Part shown: one piece after another, positions 9,170-17,975 of the stretch
Position numbering within the stretch: the stretch's first letter is position 1
Layout: every line of letters starts with the position of its first letter
NCBI GenBank assembly: GCA_949288715.1
Contig: CASELH010000006.1
Coordinates: forward strand, 62,001 to 126,000
DNA length: 64,000 bases
DNA from: an uncultured Bacteroides sp.
Lineage (GTDB): Bacteria; Bacteroidota; Bacteroidia; Bacteroidales; Bacteroidaceae
Direction: 5' to 3'
Program-made: the position numbers and the translations under genes
Notes under the pieces: model-generated
Told to the model about the DNA's origin: nothing
The model's database searches: none
What the model saw: only the letters and a program-made list of their open reading frames with translations

Positions 9170-11413
9170 ATGGAAACAATCTATCTGTGCATCGTCATCT
9201 TTCTCGGGGTGCTCGCTGTGTTCGACCTAATAGTGGGGGTGAGCAACGATGCAGTAAACTTCCTCAACTCGTCCGTCGGCTCAAAGGCGGCAAAGTTCAA
9301 AACCATGCTCGTCATCGCCAGTATCGGCGTGTTCATAGGAGCAGCTCTCAGTAACGGCATGATGGACATCGCCCGCCACGGCATCTACCAGCCGCAATAC
9401 TTTTACTTTGAAGAAGTGATGTGCATCCTGCTGGCCGTGATGCTGACGGACGTGGTGCTGCTCGACGTGTTCAACACCATGGGCCTGCCCACCTCGACCA
9501 CGGTGTCGATGGTGTTCGAGTTGCTGGGCGGCACGTTTGCCCTGGCGCTCGTCAAGACACTGGGCGATGACGGCACAGGCATGGGCCACCTCATCAACAC
9601 AGACAAGGCCTTGACGGTCATCATGGCCATCTTCGTCTCGGTGGCCATAGCCTTCTTCTTCGGCATACTGGTGCAATGGATTGCACGCGCCATCTTCACC
9701 TACAACTTCAAGAAACACCTTAAGTACAGCATCGCCATCTTCGGGGGCATAGCCGCCACGAGCATCGTGTACTTCATGCTTATCAAGGGACTGAAGGACA
9801 GCTCGTTCATGACGCCCGAACTGAACGCCTGGATTCACGACCACACGGGCGTGCTTGTTATCGGCATGTTTGTGTTCTTCACCATTCTGATGCAGATATT
9901 GCACTGGTGCCGCGTCAACGTGCTGAAGATTGTAGTGATGATGGGTACCTTTGCCCTGGCCCTGGCCTTTGCCGGCAACGACCTGGTGAACTTCATCGGT
10001 GTGCCCCTGGCCGGATACTCCGCCTACCAGGACTACATGGCCAACGGACTTGACGCAGGCCCCGGAGGCTTCCTGATGACCTCGCTGCTCGACTCGGCCA
10101 AGACGCCGTGGTACTTCCTCCTGGGTGCAGGTGCCGTAATGGTGTACGCCTTGTGGACATCGAAAAAGGCACACAACGTCATCCAGACCGAAGTGTCCCT
10201 CGCCCGCCAGGACGAAGGCGAAGAAGGCTTCGGCAGCACCCCCATTGCCCGCAAGCTGGTGCGCTTCAGCCTCACCCTGTCCAACGCCATCAACAAGATG
10301 CTGCCCGAGCGCACCAAGGCATGGATTGACTCCCGCTTCCGCAAGGAGGAGCTGACGCTGGAAGACGGTGCCGCCTTCGACCTGGTGCGTGCCTCGGTCA
10401 ACCTCGTGCTCTCCGGCCTGCTCATCGCGCTGGGTACATCGCTGAAACTGCCCCTCTCCACCACTTACGTCACCTTCATGGTGTCTATGGGTACCTCGCT
10501 GGCCGACCGTGCCTGGGGCCGCGATTCAGCCGTATACCGCATCACGGGTGTACTGAGCGTCATCGGCGGATGGTTCATCACCGCCGGAGCGGCCTTCACC
10601 ATCTGCTTCTTCGTAGCGCTCATCATCCACTTCGGAGGCACCATAGCCATCCTGGCGCTGATAGCCGTGGCCGTCTATGCCCTCATCCATAGCCAGGTGA
10701 TGTTCAAAAAACGCAAGCAGAAGGAAAAAGCCAGCGACAAGGTACGCCAGATAATGCAAAGCACCGACAACGCCGAGGTACTGAGCCTGCTGCGCGAGCA
10801 CACCCGCGAAGAGCTCGTCAAGGTGCTGGCCTTTGCCAAAGAGAACTTTGAGCGCACCGTCACCTCCTTCCTGCACGAAAACCTGCGCGGCCTGCGCCGC
10901 TCCATGGGCTCGGTGAAGTTCGAGAAGCAACTCATCAAGCAGATGAAGCGCACCGGCACCCTGGCCATGAGCCGCCTGGACAACAACACCGTGCTCGAGA
11001 AAGGCCTCTACTACTACCAGGGTAACGACTTTGCCAGCGAACTGGTGTATAGCATCGGGCGCCTGTGCGAACCGTGCCTGGAGCATATAGACAACAACTT
11101 CAAGCCACTGAACGCCATACAGAAGGGCGAATTTGCCGACATTACGGAAGACATCACCTACCTGCTGCAAAACTGCCAGCAGACGATGGAAAGCAACGAC
11201 TACGCCCACCTGGACGAAGAAATACGCCGCAGCAACGACCTCAACGGCCAGCTTTCGCACCTGAAGCGCGAAGAGCTGCAACGCATCCAAGGCCAGAACG
11301 GCAGCATCAAGGTGAGCATGGTGTACCTCACCATGATTCAGGAAGCGCAAAACGTAGTGACCTACGCCACCAACCTGATGAAGGTGAGCCGCAAGTTCCA
11401 GACGGAGAAGTAA
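9170..11413 (+). CDS. PiT-family inorganic phosphate transporter with C-terminal PhoU-like domain
   Basis: A 747-residue inner-membrane phosphate permease. The two PiT half-signatures are visible: VGVSNDAVNFLNSSVGSKAA near residue 25 and FAGNDLVNFIGVPLAG near 265. About ten hydrophobic helices are split by a hydrophilic stretch at about 330-400. From about 520 the protein becomes a charged helical region (MFKKRKQKEK onwards) resembling the PhoU/DUF47 regulators that in many bacteria are a separate gene next to pit. The length, well above the usual 330-500 for PiT, fits this fusion. A strong terminator follows at 11451. Confidence 0.88.
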   Translation: METIYLCIVIFLGVLAVFDLIVGVSNDAVNFLNSSVGSKAAKFKTMLVIASIGVFIGAALSNGMMDIARHGIYQPQYFYFEEVMCILLAVMLTDVVLLDVFNTMGLPTSTTVSMVFELLGGTFALALVKTLGDDGTGMGHLINTDKALTVIMAIFVSVAIAFFFGILVQWIARAIFTYNFKKHLKYSIAIFGGIAATSIVYFMLIKGLKDSSFMTPELNAWIHDHTGVLVIGMFVFFTILMQILHWCRVNVLKIVVMMGTFALALAFAGNDLVNFIGVPLAGYSAYQDYMANGLDAGPGGFLMTSLLDSAKTPWYFLLGAGAVMVYALWTSKKAHNVIQTEVSLARQDEGEEGFGSTPIARKLVRFSLTLSNAINKMLPERTKAWIDSRFRKEELTLEDGAAFDLVRASVNLVLSGLLIALGTSLKLPLSTTYVTFMVSMGTSLADRAWGRDSAVYRITGVLSVIGGWFITAGAAFTICFFVALIIHFGGTIAILALIAVAVYALIHSQVMFKKRKQKEKASDKVRQIMQSTDNAEVLSLLREHTREELVKVLAFAKENFERTVTSFLHENLRGLRRSMGSVKFEKQLIKQMKRTGTLAMSRLDNNTVLEKGLYYYQGNDFASELVYSIGRLCEPCLEHIDNNFKPLNAIQKGEFADITEDITYLLQNCQQTMESNDYAHLDEEIRRSNDLNGQLSHLKREELQRIQGQNGSIKVSMVYLTMIQEAQNVVTYATNLMKVSRKFQTEK

Positions 11414-11450
11414 CAGAAAACACACTTCACTCATCAATTCTCTAATCCCC

Positions 11451-11503
11451 ATGCCCCGGGAGGATGTTTCGGAAAAGAAAGCATTCCTCCCGGGGCATTT
11501 TTG
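11451..11503 (+). terminator. Rho-independent terminator of the phosphate transporter gene
   Basis: The inverted repeat ATGCCCCGGGAGGA / TCCTCCCGGGGCAT encloses a loop of about 20 bases and is followed by TTTTT. It begins 38 bp after the stop codon. Confidence 0.9.
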
Positions 11504-11720
11504 CATCCCCACCCCTGTACGCCAGGCCCTATACAGGACATACCGCGGCATACAGCATGGCATGGCGCCAATGGCGGGAATCATCATTTCCTTACAACAA
11601 AGTTTATAACTCTTTACACCGGAAAATGCCTCATACCTATTCTCTGACAAGATATTTCTATTTTTATATTCCTGTCTGTCAACCCTATACCATCCATATT
11701 TACTAAAAGGATTTACCAAC
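11504..11720. other. Intergenic stretch without recognised gene
   Basis: Between the terminator at 11451 and the 11-bp repeats at 11721 I see no coding frame with family features and no RNA structure that I recognise. Together with 11773-11974 it makes up most of a spacer of nearly 690 bp before gdhA. Confidence 0.5.
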
Positions 11721-11772
11721 TTCGTACCCACTACCTACCCTATTCGTACCCGGTTCGTACCTGCTTCGCTCC
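11721..11772. repeat. 11-bp phased TTCGTACC repeats upstream of gdhA
   Basis: TTCGTACC at 11721, 11743 and 11754, with degenerate copies at 11732 (TACCTACC) and 11765 (TTCGCTCC), gives five units exactly 11 bp apart. They lie about 205-255 bp before the gdhA promoter. The same octamer with the same 11-bp phasing appears on the other strand at 39539-39568. One-turn spacing would place every copy on one face of the helix. Confidence 0.75.
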
Positions 11773-11974
11773 CGCCCCGGCTCTATGGACCGAAGGAGAA
11801 ACGTAGCAAATACAGACAAGGTGGGGCGGAAAAATTGACAAGCCGTGGAAACACCAGGTAAGCGGCCGATACGCGAAATGATGCGCATGCAAGCACGTTT
11901 GCCTATCATTTTGCATAAAAATGCCGGGAAAAGCAACAATTTAATGCTTTACGGACAAAAAACTTTCTAATTTG

Positions 11975-12005
11975 TTTGCAAAGTAGAGATTTATATATAC
12001 TTTTG
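11975..12005 (+). promoter_or_regulatory. Consensus promoter of gdhA
   Basis: TTTG (11975-11978), a 19-bp spacer and TACTTTTG (11998-12005) are a perfect match to the Bacteroides -33/-7 pattern. The expected transcript start is near 12012, giving a leader of about 90 nt before the ATG at 12102. Confidence 0.8.
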
Positions 12006-12101
12006 CAACCGAAATCAAGAGATAAGCTTACCAAGAGATTCAAAAAAGACTTGTTTAGGATTCATTTTTTAAAACCAATATCACATTAAAACCTACATGT
12101 T

Positions 12102-13439
12102 ATGAATGCAGCAAAGGTATTAGAAGATTTGAAAAGACGGTTCCCCAACGAACCAGAGTACCACCAAGCCGTGGAGGAAGTACTCTCCACCATCGAAGAA
12201 GAATACAACAAGCACCCGGAGTTTGAGAAGGCCAACTTGATTGAGCGCCTCTGCATCCCCGACCGAGTATACCAGTTCCGCGTCACTTGGGTGGACGACA
12301 AAGGCCAGGTGCAGACCAATATGGGCTACCGCGTGCAACACAATAACGCCATCGGCCCCTACAAAGGCGGCATCCGCTTCCACGCATCGGTCAACCTGGG
12401 CATCCTGAAGTTCCTGGCCTTCGAGCAGACCTTCAAGAACTCCCTTACCACCCTGCCCATGGGCGGCGCCAAGGGCGGCTCCGACTTCTCGCCCCGCGGC
12501 AAGAGCAATGCCGAGGTGATGCGCTTCTGCCAGGCTTTCATGCTTGAGCTGGGCCGCCACATCGGGCCGGACATCGACGTACCTGCCGGCGACATAGGCG
12601 TGGGCGGACGCGAAGTGGGCTACATGTTTGGCATGTACAAGAAGCTGACACGCGAGTTCAGCGGCGTCCTCACCGGCAAAGGCCAGGAGTTCGGCGGCTC
12701 GCTCATCCGTCCTGAAGCCACAGGTTATGGCAACGTGTACTTCCTGATGGAGATGCTCAAGACCAAGGGCATGGACCTGCAGGGCAAGACGGTACTTATC
12801 TCCGGCTCGGGCAACGTGGCTCAATATACGGCCGAGAAAGTGCTCCAGCTGGGTGGCAAGGTGCTGACGATGAGCGACTCCGACGGCTACGTATACGACC
12901 CCGAAGGCATCGACCGCGAAAAGCTGGACTACATCATGGAGCTGAAGAACCTTTACCGTGGCCGCATCCGCGAGTATGCCGAGCAATATCCCGGCGTGAA
13001 GTACGTGGCCGGCGCACGTCCCTGGGGCGAGAAGGCCGACATTGCACTGCCCAGCGCTACGCAGAATGAAATTGATGGCGAGGATGCCAAAAAGTTGGTG
13101 GCCAACGGTGTAATGGCCGTAAGCGAAGGCGCCAACATGCCCTCTACGCCGGAAGCCATCCGCGTATTCCAAGAAGCCAAGATACTCTACGCCCCGGGCA
13201 AGGCTGCCAATGCCGGCGGTGTGTCCGTCTCTGGCCTGGAGATGACGCAGAACTCCGAACGCCTCAGCTGGAGCGCCGAGGAGGTAGACCAGAAACTGCA
13301 CTCCATCATGGAGAACATCCACGAAAATTGCGTGAAGTATGGCACCGAGCCCGACGGCTACGTCAACTACGTGAAGGGCGCCAACATTGCCGGCTTCATG
13401 AAGGTGGCCAAGGCCATGATGGCACAAGGCATCGTATAA
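12102..13439 (+). CDS. gdhA: NADP-type glutamate dehydrogenase
   Basis: A 445-residue hexameric-type enzyme that interconverts 2-oxoglutarate plus ammonium and glutamate, the main ammonium-assimilation entry in Bacteroides. The substrate motif YKGGIRFH is at residues 87-94, the catalytic PMGGAKGGSDFSP has Lys124, and the Rossmann segment VLISGSGNVAQYTAEK lies near 230. The length matches bacterial GdhA (about 445). It is a single-gene unit, with a consensus promoter upstream and a terminator at 13477. The phased repeats at 11721 may take part in its control, which is inference. Confidence 0.97.
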   Translation: MNAAKVLEDLKRRFPNEPEYHQAVEEVLSTIEEEYNKHPEFEKANLIERLCIPDRVYQFRVTWVDDKGQVQTNMGYRVQHNNAIGPYKGGIRFHASVNLGILKFLAFEQTFKNSLTTLPMGGAKGGSDFSPRGKSNAEVMRFCQAFMLELGRHIGPDIDVPAGDIGVGGREVGYMFGMYKKLTREFSGVLTGKGQEFGGSLIRPEATGYGNVYFLMEMLKTKGMDLQGKTVLISGSGNVAQYTAEKVLQLGGKVLTMSDSDGYVYDPEGIDREKLDYIMELKNLYRGRIREYAEQYPGVKYVAGARPWGEKADIALPSATQNEIDGEDAKKLVANGVMAVSEGANMPSTPEAIRVFQEAKILYAPGKAANAGGVSVSGLEMTQNSERLSWSAEEVDQKLHSIMENIHENCVKYGTEPDGYVNYVKGANIAGFMKVAKAMMAQGIV

Positions 13440-13476
13440 ATGGAAAATTGAAAATTGAGAATTAAAAATTAAGAAG

Positions 13477-13516
13477 AAAGAGGGGCGCGAATCTGGTTTT
13501 CGCGCCCCTCTCTTTA
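13477..13516. terminator. Bidirectional terminator after gdhA
   Basis: The stem AGAGGGGCGCGAA / TTTTCGCGCCCCTCT is followed on the plus strand by CTTTA and on the minus strand by a T-rich stretch. It begins 37 bp after the gdhA stop and may also stop transcripts of the minus-strand permease array that arrive from the right. Confidence 0.8.
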
Positions 13517-13535
13517 TGCTTTGCAGGAAGTGAAT

Positions 13536-13699
13536 AAATGATAATTTAGCGGGGCGGCACACAGATGACACAGATGGGACAGATTTACACAGTTTTTATT
13601 TTTTCGCTATGTATCTGTGGTCATCACGTAGAATTCGCTATGTATCTGTGGTCATCACGTAGAATCTGTGTCATCTGTGTGCCATATAAATTCCCATTT
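13536..13699. repeat. Interspersed element copy A (ACAGATGACACAG type)
   Basis: The left end is AAATGATAATTTAGCG and the right end, read inwards, is AAATGGGAATTTAT. Inside are perfect 20-bp inverted arms (13556-13575 and 13664-13683, starting GGCACACAGATGACACAG). The centre holds a perfect 31-bp tandem duplication (13603-13633 and 13634-13664). The arms are identical to those of the element at 55674. It lies between convergent transcription units. Confidence 0.85.
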
Positions 13700-13702
13700 C
13701 AC

Positions 13703-15019
13703 TTATTCATCGTGCAACGCCTCGGCTGGCTGCACCTGCATGGCCCTGCTGGCCGGATACCAGATGCCTACCACAATCATCAATGCCATCAGCGCCCACG
13801 CGGCCGCTATACACACCAGGAAGCGGGAGGCGTTGAACGCCACGCGGTCCACCTCAACCAGCTCGGCCAAGCCTAAGTTGAAGGCTATCAACAGGGCAGG
13901 TATGGCGGCAAGGCTCAGGAGCAGCAGCCCTTCACCCATCAGGCGGGCAAATACCCCCCAGCGCGTGCTGCCCATGGCCATGCGCAAGGCCACCTCCTGC
14001 CGGCGGTGCTGCGTGCGGAACCAGAAGGTGCCTATTACTCCCAGGAAGATGTTGAGCAGCAGGAAGCCCAGTATGCAGAGCTGTGTGCGCACCTCGTTCA
14101 CATCCTCCAACTCCATCACGTAGCGCAGGTCGTCAAAAGGCTGCACGTCCAGCAGGAAAACATTGCCCACGCGGTACTGGCGGTCGGCATCGTCCATCAG
14201 GGCCTCCATGAAGGCTTGCCCGCCGTCGGCATCGGGACTGACGCGCAGGCTGAGCTGCAGGTACATGGGGTTGCCAAAGGCTATCATCGTTTCGCGCGGC
14301 AGGTCGGTGGCTATCACCGGGCCTCCCCACTGCTCGGAGGTCTCAAAATGGCTCCAGCGCATGGGCTGGCAGATGCCGGTGACGGGCATGCGGAAGTCAT
14401 TCTCCGGGAAATTCACCGGCAAGGAGCGTCCCAGCAAGGGCAAGGCATCGTGCAAGCCCAACTCGGCATGGCGCGTGTCGGATACAAAATTCTTGGACAG
14501 TACCAAGGCCTCCGGACGGCTGCGTAATGCCCATGCCAACGAGTCGGCACTGGTGGTGTACACCGTCCGCCCGTCTTCACCCAGCACGGCCACGCCCTGC
14601 AACCGGAACACTTGAAAGAATTCGGGCTGAATCCAGCGCCGCATGGTGTTGACCGGCACGGTATCTACGCACACGGTAAAGCCGTTACTGCCATCGTTGT
14701 AAGGGATGCTGTTTTGCGAAATGGCCACATGCTCCACCCCCGGGCGGTGCCGAAGGCGTTCGGCTATCTCGATAAAGGCATCCATGTCGTCCTCAGGCGT
14801 CAGCTCGGGGTCGTAGAGGGGCGACTTGGCATCGAGTTTGCTCACCGTGAGTTCGTAGCAATGGTCGGTATCGAAGCCCATGGGGGCAAAGTACACCCGC
14901 CCGGTAACAAACACCCAGTCGACAATGTACCAAAGGATGGCAAACACTACCATCAGTTCTATGAACAGGAAAGCATTGGCCTTCCATTCGTTCTTTATCT
15001 GTTTCAGTATAGAGTTCAT
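13703..15019 (-). CDS. FtsX/MacB-type ABC permease, type B, pair 3
   Basis: A 438-residue permease and the last gene of the exporter array. One N-terminal helix (about 18-38) is followed by a long extracytoplasmic MacB-like domain, three C-terminal helices with the FtsX segment NIFLGVIGTFWFRTQHRRQE, and the ending VQPAEALHDE. Type B members here share the N-terminal motif KQIKNEW and this ending. MacB-like permeases carry no transport channel; they pass ATP energy to an adaptor and outer-membrane duct, or act as mechanotransmitters. It is separated from its type A partner by a 157-bp repeat-filled spacer. The substrate is unknown. Confidence 0.85.
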   Translation of the reverse strand: MNSILKQIKNEWKANAFLFIELMVVFAILWYIVDWVFVTGRVYFAPMGFDTDHCYELTVSKLDAKSPLYDPELTPEDDMDAFIEIAERLRHRPGVEHVAISQNSIPYNDGSNGFTVCVDTVPVNTMRRWIQPEFFQVFRLQGVAVLGEDGRTVYTTSADSLAWALRSRPEALVLSKNFVSDTRHAELGLHDALPLLGRSLPVNFPENDFRMPVTGICQPMRWSHFETSEQWGGPVIATDLPRETMIAFGNPMYLQLSLRVSPDADGGQAFMEALMDDADRQYRVGNVFLLDVQPFDDLRYVMELEDVNEVRTQLCILGFLLLNIFLGVIGTFWFRTQHRRQEVALRMAMGSTRWGVFARLMGEGLLLLSLAAIPALLIAFNLGLAELVEVDRVAFNASRFLVCIAAAWALMALMIVVGIWYPASRAMQVQPAEALHDE

Positions 15020-15030
15020 TGTTGTTATCT

Positions 15031-15156
15031 TTAGTAGTCAGTAGATAGTAGTTGGTAGATAGTAGTTGGTAGATAGTAGTCAGAATATGAATAACACGTT
15101 GCACTTCATGCCGACTACTGACTACCGACTACTAACTACCGGCTACTGCCTACTAT
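15031..15156. repeat. 14-bp tandem repeats with facing inverted arm
   Basis: The left arm (15032-15083) consists of repeats of TAGATAGTAGTTGG with a 14-bp period. The right arm (about 15111-15156) holds the complementary ACTACTGACTACCGACTAC-type sequence, so the whole spacer can fold into a long hairpin. It lies between two permease genes of one operon. Confidence 0.75.
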
Positions 15157-15176
15157 ATTCTTAATATACCTATCCC

Positions 15177-16460
15177 CTACCTCTGGTTAATGGCATCGGC
15201 AATGTTCATCCGCGAGGCGCGCCAGGCGGGAATGCCGGCACTGAGCAGGTTCATGAGCAGGCAGAAGGCCAGGGCTGCCAGGAATATCCAGGGGCTGAGC
15301 AAGGTGGAGGCCGACAAGGTGGTCTCGCCGGCCAGCATGGCATTGGCCTGGTTGCCAAAGAGGAAGCTGCTCAAGGCTATCGTTGCCCCGTAGCTCAGCA
15401 GGAGGCCCAGGATGCCCGCCAGGATGGTGAGCAGCAGGTTCTCCAGGAAGACTTGCCGCATCAGCTCGCCGCCCGTGGCCCCGAAGGCCTTGCGCACGCC
15501 AATCTCGGCCGTCCGCTTGCGCATGCGGGAGAGGGTCATGCTGCTCAGGTTGATGGCCGGCACGATGAGCAGGATGAGCAGGACGGCCACATAGCGCAGG
15601 ACAACGCCCGACATGTCCGGCTCCGATGCCCACGAACGGTAGAGGTGGGTGAACTGCGTATCGGGCTGACCGCGGTAGAACACTTCCACGCCCTCTTGCG
15701 CATCGTTGTACTTGCGGCGCAACTTCTCGCACTCCTCGCGGATGGCGGGGAAGTCCGCCGGGCTCTTGGCCAGGATGACCGCCTTCATGGGGCCCATGAG
15801 ATTGTAGCCCCACGACAAGTCTTCGGCACCACCCGCCGTGTAGGGTATCCACACCTGGGCGTAGGCATCGCTGGCCAGGGTAGAGACATCGGCCACGACG
15901 CCCGCCACCTGGTAGTCCACGTGGTTCAGTTCCAGGTGCTGCCCGGCCACGCCGTCTATCTTGCCGAAGAGGCGGCGCGCCACCCCGGCGGATATCACGA
16001 CGCGGGGCAGACCGCTCTGCACGTCGGCGGCGGTGAAAGGCTTGCCGTCGAGGAAGCGGAACTGGAAGACGGTCCAGAAGTCCTCGTCCGTCATGCGGGC
16101 ATCGGCAGCCAGCTTCTCGCCGGCGGGCAGGGAGACACGCATCTTTGAAGGATAAGTATAAAGGGATACTGCCTCGGCCGTGGTGAGCGGCTTGAAGCAT
16201 TCGCGACCGGTCTGCACGGACATCATGGAGTTGGCCGAGTTGCCGCTATCATCTCCCTTGGCGCGGTAGGACATGTTGGGCACGTAGAGCGAGCGGCTGC
16301 GGTTCACCTCGGGGGCGCAATCGGCCACGCGGGCACGCAGGGTGATGACGATGACCATGATGATGCAGATGGACAACGCCGTGCCCAGCACCGACACCCA
16401 CGTGATGATGGGATTCTCGCGCAGGTGGTAAAGGGCTTGTTGCAAATAGAGTCTAAACAT
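15177..16460 (-). CDS. FtsX/MacB-type ABC permease, type A, pair 3
   Basis: A 427-residue permease with an N-terminal helix (about 20-42), a periplasmic MacB_PCD-like domain (GLPRVVISAGVARRLFGK, then VAGVVADVSTLASDAYAQVWIPYT) and three C-terminal helices containing the FtsX motif RMRKRTAEIGVRKAFGATGGEL. The RKRxAEIGxRKAFGA loop is the classic cytoplasmic coupling segment that contacts the ATPase. It ends IPAWRASRMNIADAINQR, as in family members. It is 27 bp downstream of the type B gene of pair 2. Confidence 0.87.
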   Translation of the reverse strand: MFRLYLQQALYHLRENPIITWVSVLGTALSICIIMVIVITLRARVADCAPEVNRSRSLYVPNMSYRAKGDDSGNSANSMMSVQTGRECFKPLTTAEAVSLYTYPSKMRVSLPAGEKLAADARMTDEDFWTVFQFRFLDGKPFTAADVQSGLPRVVISAGVARRLFGKIDGVAGQHLELNHVDYQVAGVVADVSTLASDAYAQVWIPYTAGGAEDLSWGYNLMGPMKAVILAKSPADFPAIREECEKLRRKYNDAQEGVEVFYRGQPDTQFTHLYRSWASEPDMSGVVLRYVAVLLILLIVPAINLSSMTLSRMRKRTAEIGVRKAFGATGGELMRQVFLENLLLTILAGILGLLLSYGATIALSSFLFGNQANAMLAGETTLSASTLLSPWIFLAALAFCLLMNLLSAGIPAWRASRMNIADAINQR

Positions 16461-16487
16461 AGTGTGTATTCGTTTTTATAAGTAGTC

Positions 16488-17750
16488 TTATTCATCGTGA
16501 AGAGCCTCGGCGGGCTGTACGCGCATGGCCTTGCGGGCGGGGATGCAGATGCCAACGGTTATCATCAGCGCAATGAGGAGGAACGACACTCCGGCGCAGG
16601 CCAGCAACCGCCCGGCTTGGAGCGTGGTGCCCCCGCGCCAGGCATTCAGTTCGGCGGAGGCCAGGACGTAGTCCACCAGCAAGGCCAGCGGGGTGACAAT
16701 GAGCAACAGCAGCATCCCCTCGCCCAGCAGGCGGCTGAACACGGCCCGGCTCGTGGCCCCGTGCACCTTGTGCAGGGCTATCTCGCCCCGGCGTTGCTGC
16801 GTGCGGAACCAGAAGGTGCCCAGCAGACCGAGGAAGATGTTGAGCATCAGGAAGCCCATGCCTACCAGGTAGTTGCGCAGCTGGTTGCTGTATCCCTGCT
16901 GGTAGCTGCGGCGGATGTCGGCAAAGCTGCGCACGTCGCTCAGGTAGATGTTGCCCACGCGCAGCTGGCCCTCGCTGTCGGCCTTGAGGCGGGCTATGAA
17001 GTCGTGGTCTTCCTGCGGGGTGACGCGCAGGCACAGCTCGTTGTCCGTATTGATGTATCCGGGGTTGTAGCGTGCCAGCTCTTCCAGGTTGTAGGCGAAG
17101 CTGCGGCAGAAGCGCCCCTCCTCGTAGTCGCAGTAGCGCACGTCTTGCAGCACGGCACCCAGGCGGAAACTCATGGCGGTGTCGCCAAAGAGGTGGAAGC
17201 CGTCTTTGCCCGTCAGCCGGTTAATGTCGAAGTGCTTGTTGAGGAAGAGGTTCTCCGAGGCCAGGAACTCGCCGCGCTCCAGCACCTCGGCCAGCTGCTC
17301 GGGCGTCTCGCCCCGGGCGCCTTGGTAGCGGAAGACGCGCATGAAGTCCGGCGTCACCAGGCGGCGGATGGCGTCGGGCGAGATGAGGGTGTCGTAGCTG
17401 ATGCGGTCGCTGCTGTTGCTGCCATTGTAAGGGTAAGAGTTTTGCGACAGGCTGACGGCCTCCACTCCCGGGCGGTGGCGCAGGCGTTCCACCAGCTCCA
17501 GTATGTCGTCCCTGACCTCCTCGTCGGAGGCGTAAGGGTGGTATTCGGGGCTGTCTTCCGTCAGCTGGCGCATGGTGAGCAGGTAGCAGTGGGAGGTGTC
17601 GAATCCCCTCGGCTCCAGATAGGTGGCCACGCGGCAATACAGCAAGTCTGTGATGTACCACATCACCACACTCACCACCAGCAGTTCGAGGGCCAGCCAC
17701 AGGTTGCTGCGCCACTCGTTTCGTATCTGTGTAAGAAGTTTCTTTTGCAT
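16488..17750 (-). CDS. FtsX/MacB-type ABC permease, type B, pair 2
   Basis: A 420-residue paralogue of the genes at 13703 and 20086. Shared features are the start MQKKLLTQIRNEW, one N-terminal helix, the PGVEAVSLSQNSYPYN segment near residue 100, NIFLGLLGTFWFRTQQRRGEI in the C-terminal third, and the ending VQPAEALHDE. The coupling loop reads ALHKVHGATSRAVF, more diverged than in type A, which suggests that the A and B subunits have different roles in a heteromer (inference). Eight 23-bp repeats lie immediately upstream of its start. Confidence 0.85.
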   Translation of the reverse strand: MQKKLLTQIRNEWRSNLWLALELLVVSVVMWYITDLLYCRVATYLEPRGFDTSHCYLLTMRQLTEDSPEYHPYASDEEVRDDILELVERLRHRPGVEAVSLSQNSYPYNGSNSSDRISYDTLISPDAIRRLVTPDFMRVFRYQGARGETPEQLAEVLERGEFLASENLFLNKHFDINRLTGKDGFHLFGDTAMSFRLGAVLQDVRYCDYEEGRFCRSFAYNLEELARYNPGYINTDNELCLRVTPQEDHDFIARLKADSEGQLRVGNIYLSDVRSFADIRRSYQQGYSNQLRNYLVGMGFLMLNIFLGLLGTFWFRTQQRRGEIALHKVHGATSRAVFSRLLGEGMLLLLIVTPLALLVDYVLASAELNAWRGGTTLQAGRLLACAGVSFLLIALMITVGICIPARKAMRVQPAEALHDE

Positions 17751-17790
17751 TTGTCGTATTGTTATTTCATATTTTATGGAAGGTCGTCAC

Positions 17791-17974
17791 TCGACCAAGG
17801 CGGAGGCTTCGTCTCGACCAAGGCGGAGGCTTCGTCTCGACCAAGGCGGAGGCTTCGTCTCGACCAAGGCGGAGGTTCCGTCTCGACCAAGGCGGAGGTT
17901 TCGTCTCGACCTAGGCGGAGGTTTCGTCTCGACCAAGGCGGAGGTTTCGTCTCGACCTAGGCGGAGGTATCGTT
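17791..17974. repeat. Eight-copy 23-bp tandem repeat
   Basis: Eight head-to-tail units of exactly 23 bp, consensus TCGACCAAGGCGGAGG followed by CTTCGTC or TTTCGTC, fill the spacer between the stop of the gene at 17976 and the start of the gene at 16488. Units 1-3 are identical; later units differ at 1-3 positions. There are no spacers between units, so this is not a CRISPR array. It begins 40 bp from the downstream start codon. Confidence 0.95.
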
Positions 17975-17975
17975 A

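Noticed and set aside
11504..11720. Possible small RNA or tRNA before gdhA
   Set aside because: I looked for cloverleaf pairing and a terminator and found neither.
12120..13571. Long open frame antisense to gdhA (about 480 codons)
   Set aside because: It mirrors the codon pattern of gdhA on the other strand, is rich in His, Ala, Val and Leu without domain motifs, and lies wholly across a well-supported gene. The same applies to long antisense frames at 1770-2546, 7823-9148, 10526-11731, 16497-17960, 43846-45441 and 53984-55666.
13565..13876. Small coding frames across element copy A and the permease 3' end
   Set aside because: The translation is repetitive (repeated YLWSSR-type peptide from the 31-bp duplication) and partly antisense to the permease gene.
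17791..17974. CRISPR array
   Set aside because: Units of 23 bp abut directly with no unique spacers, and there are no cas genes.
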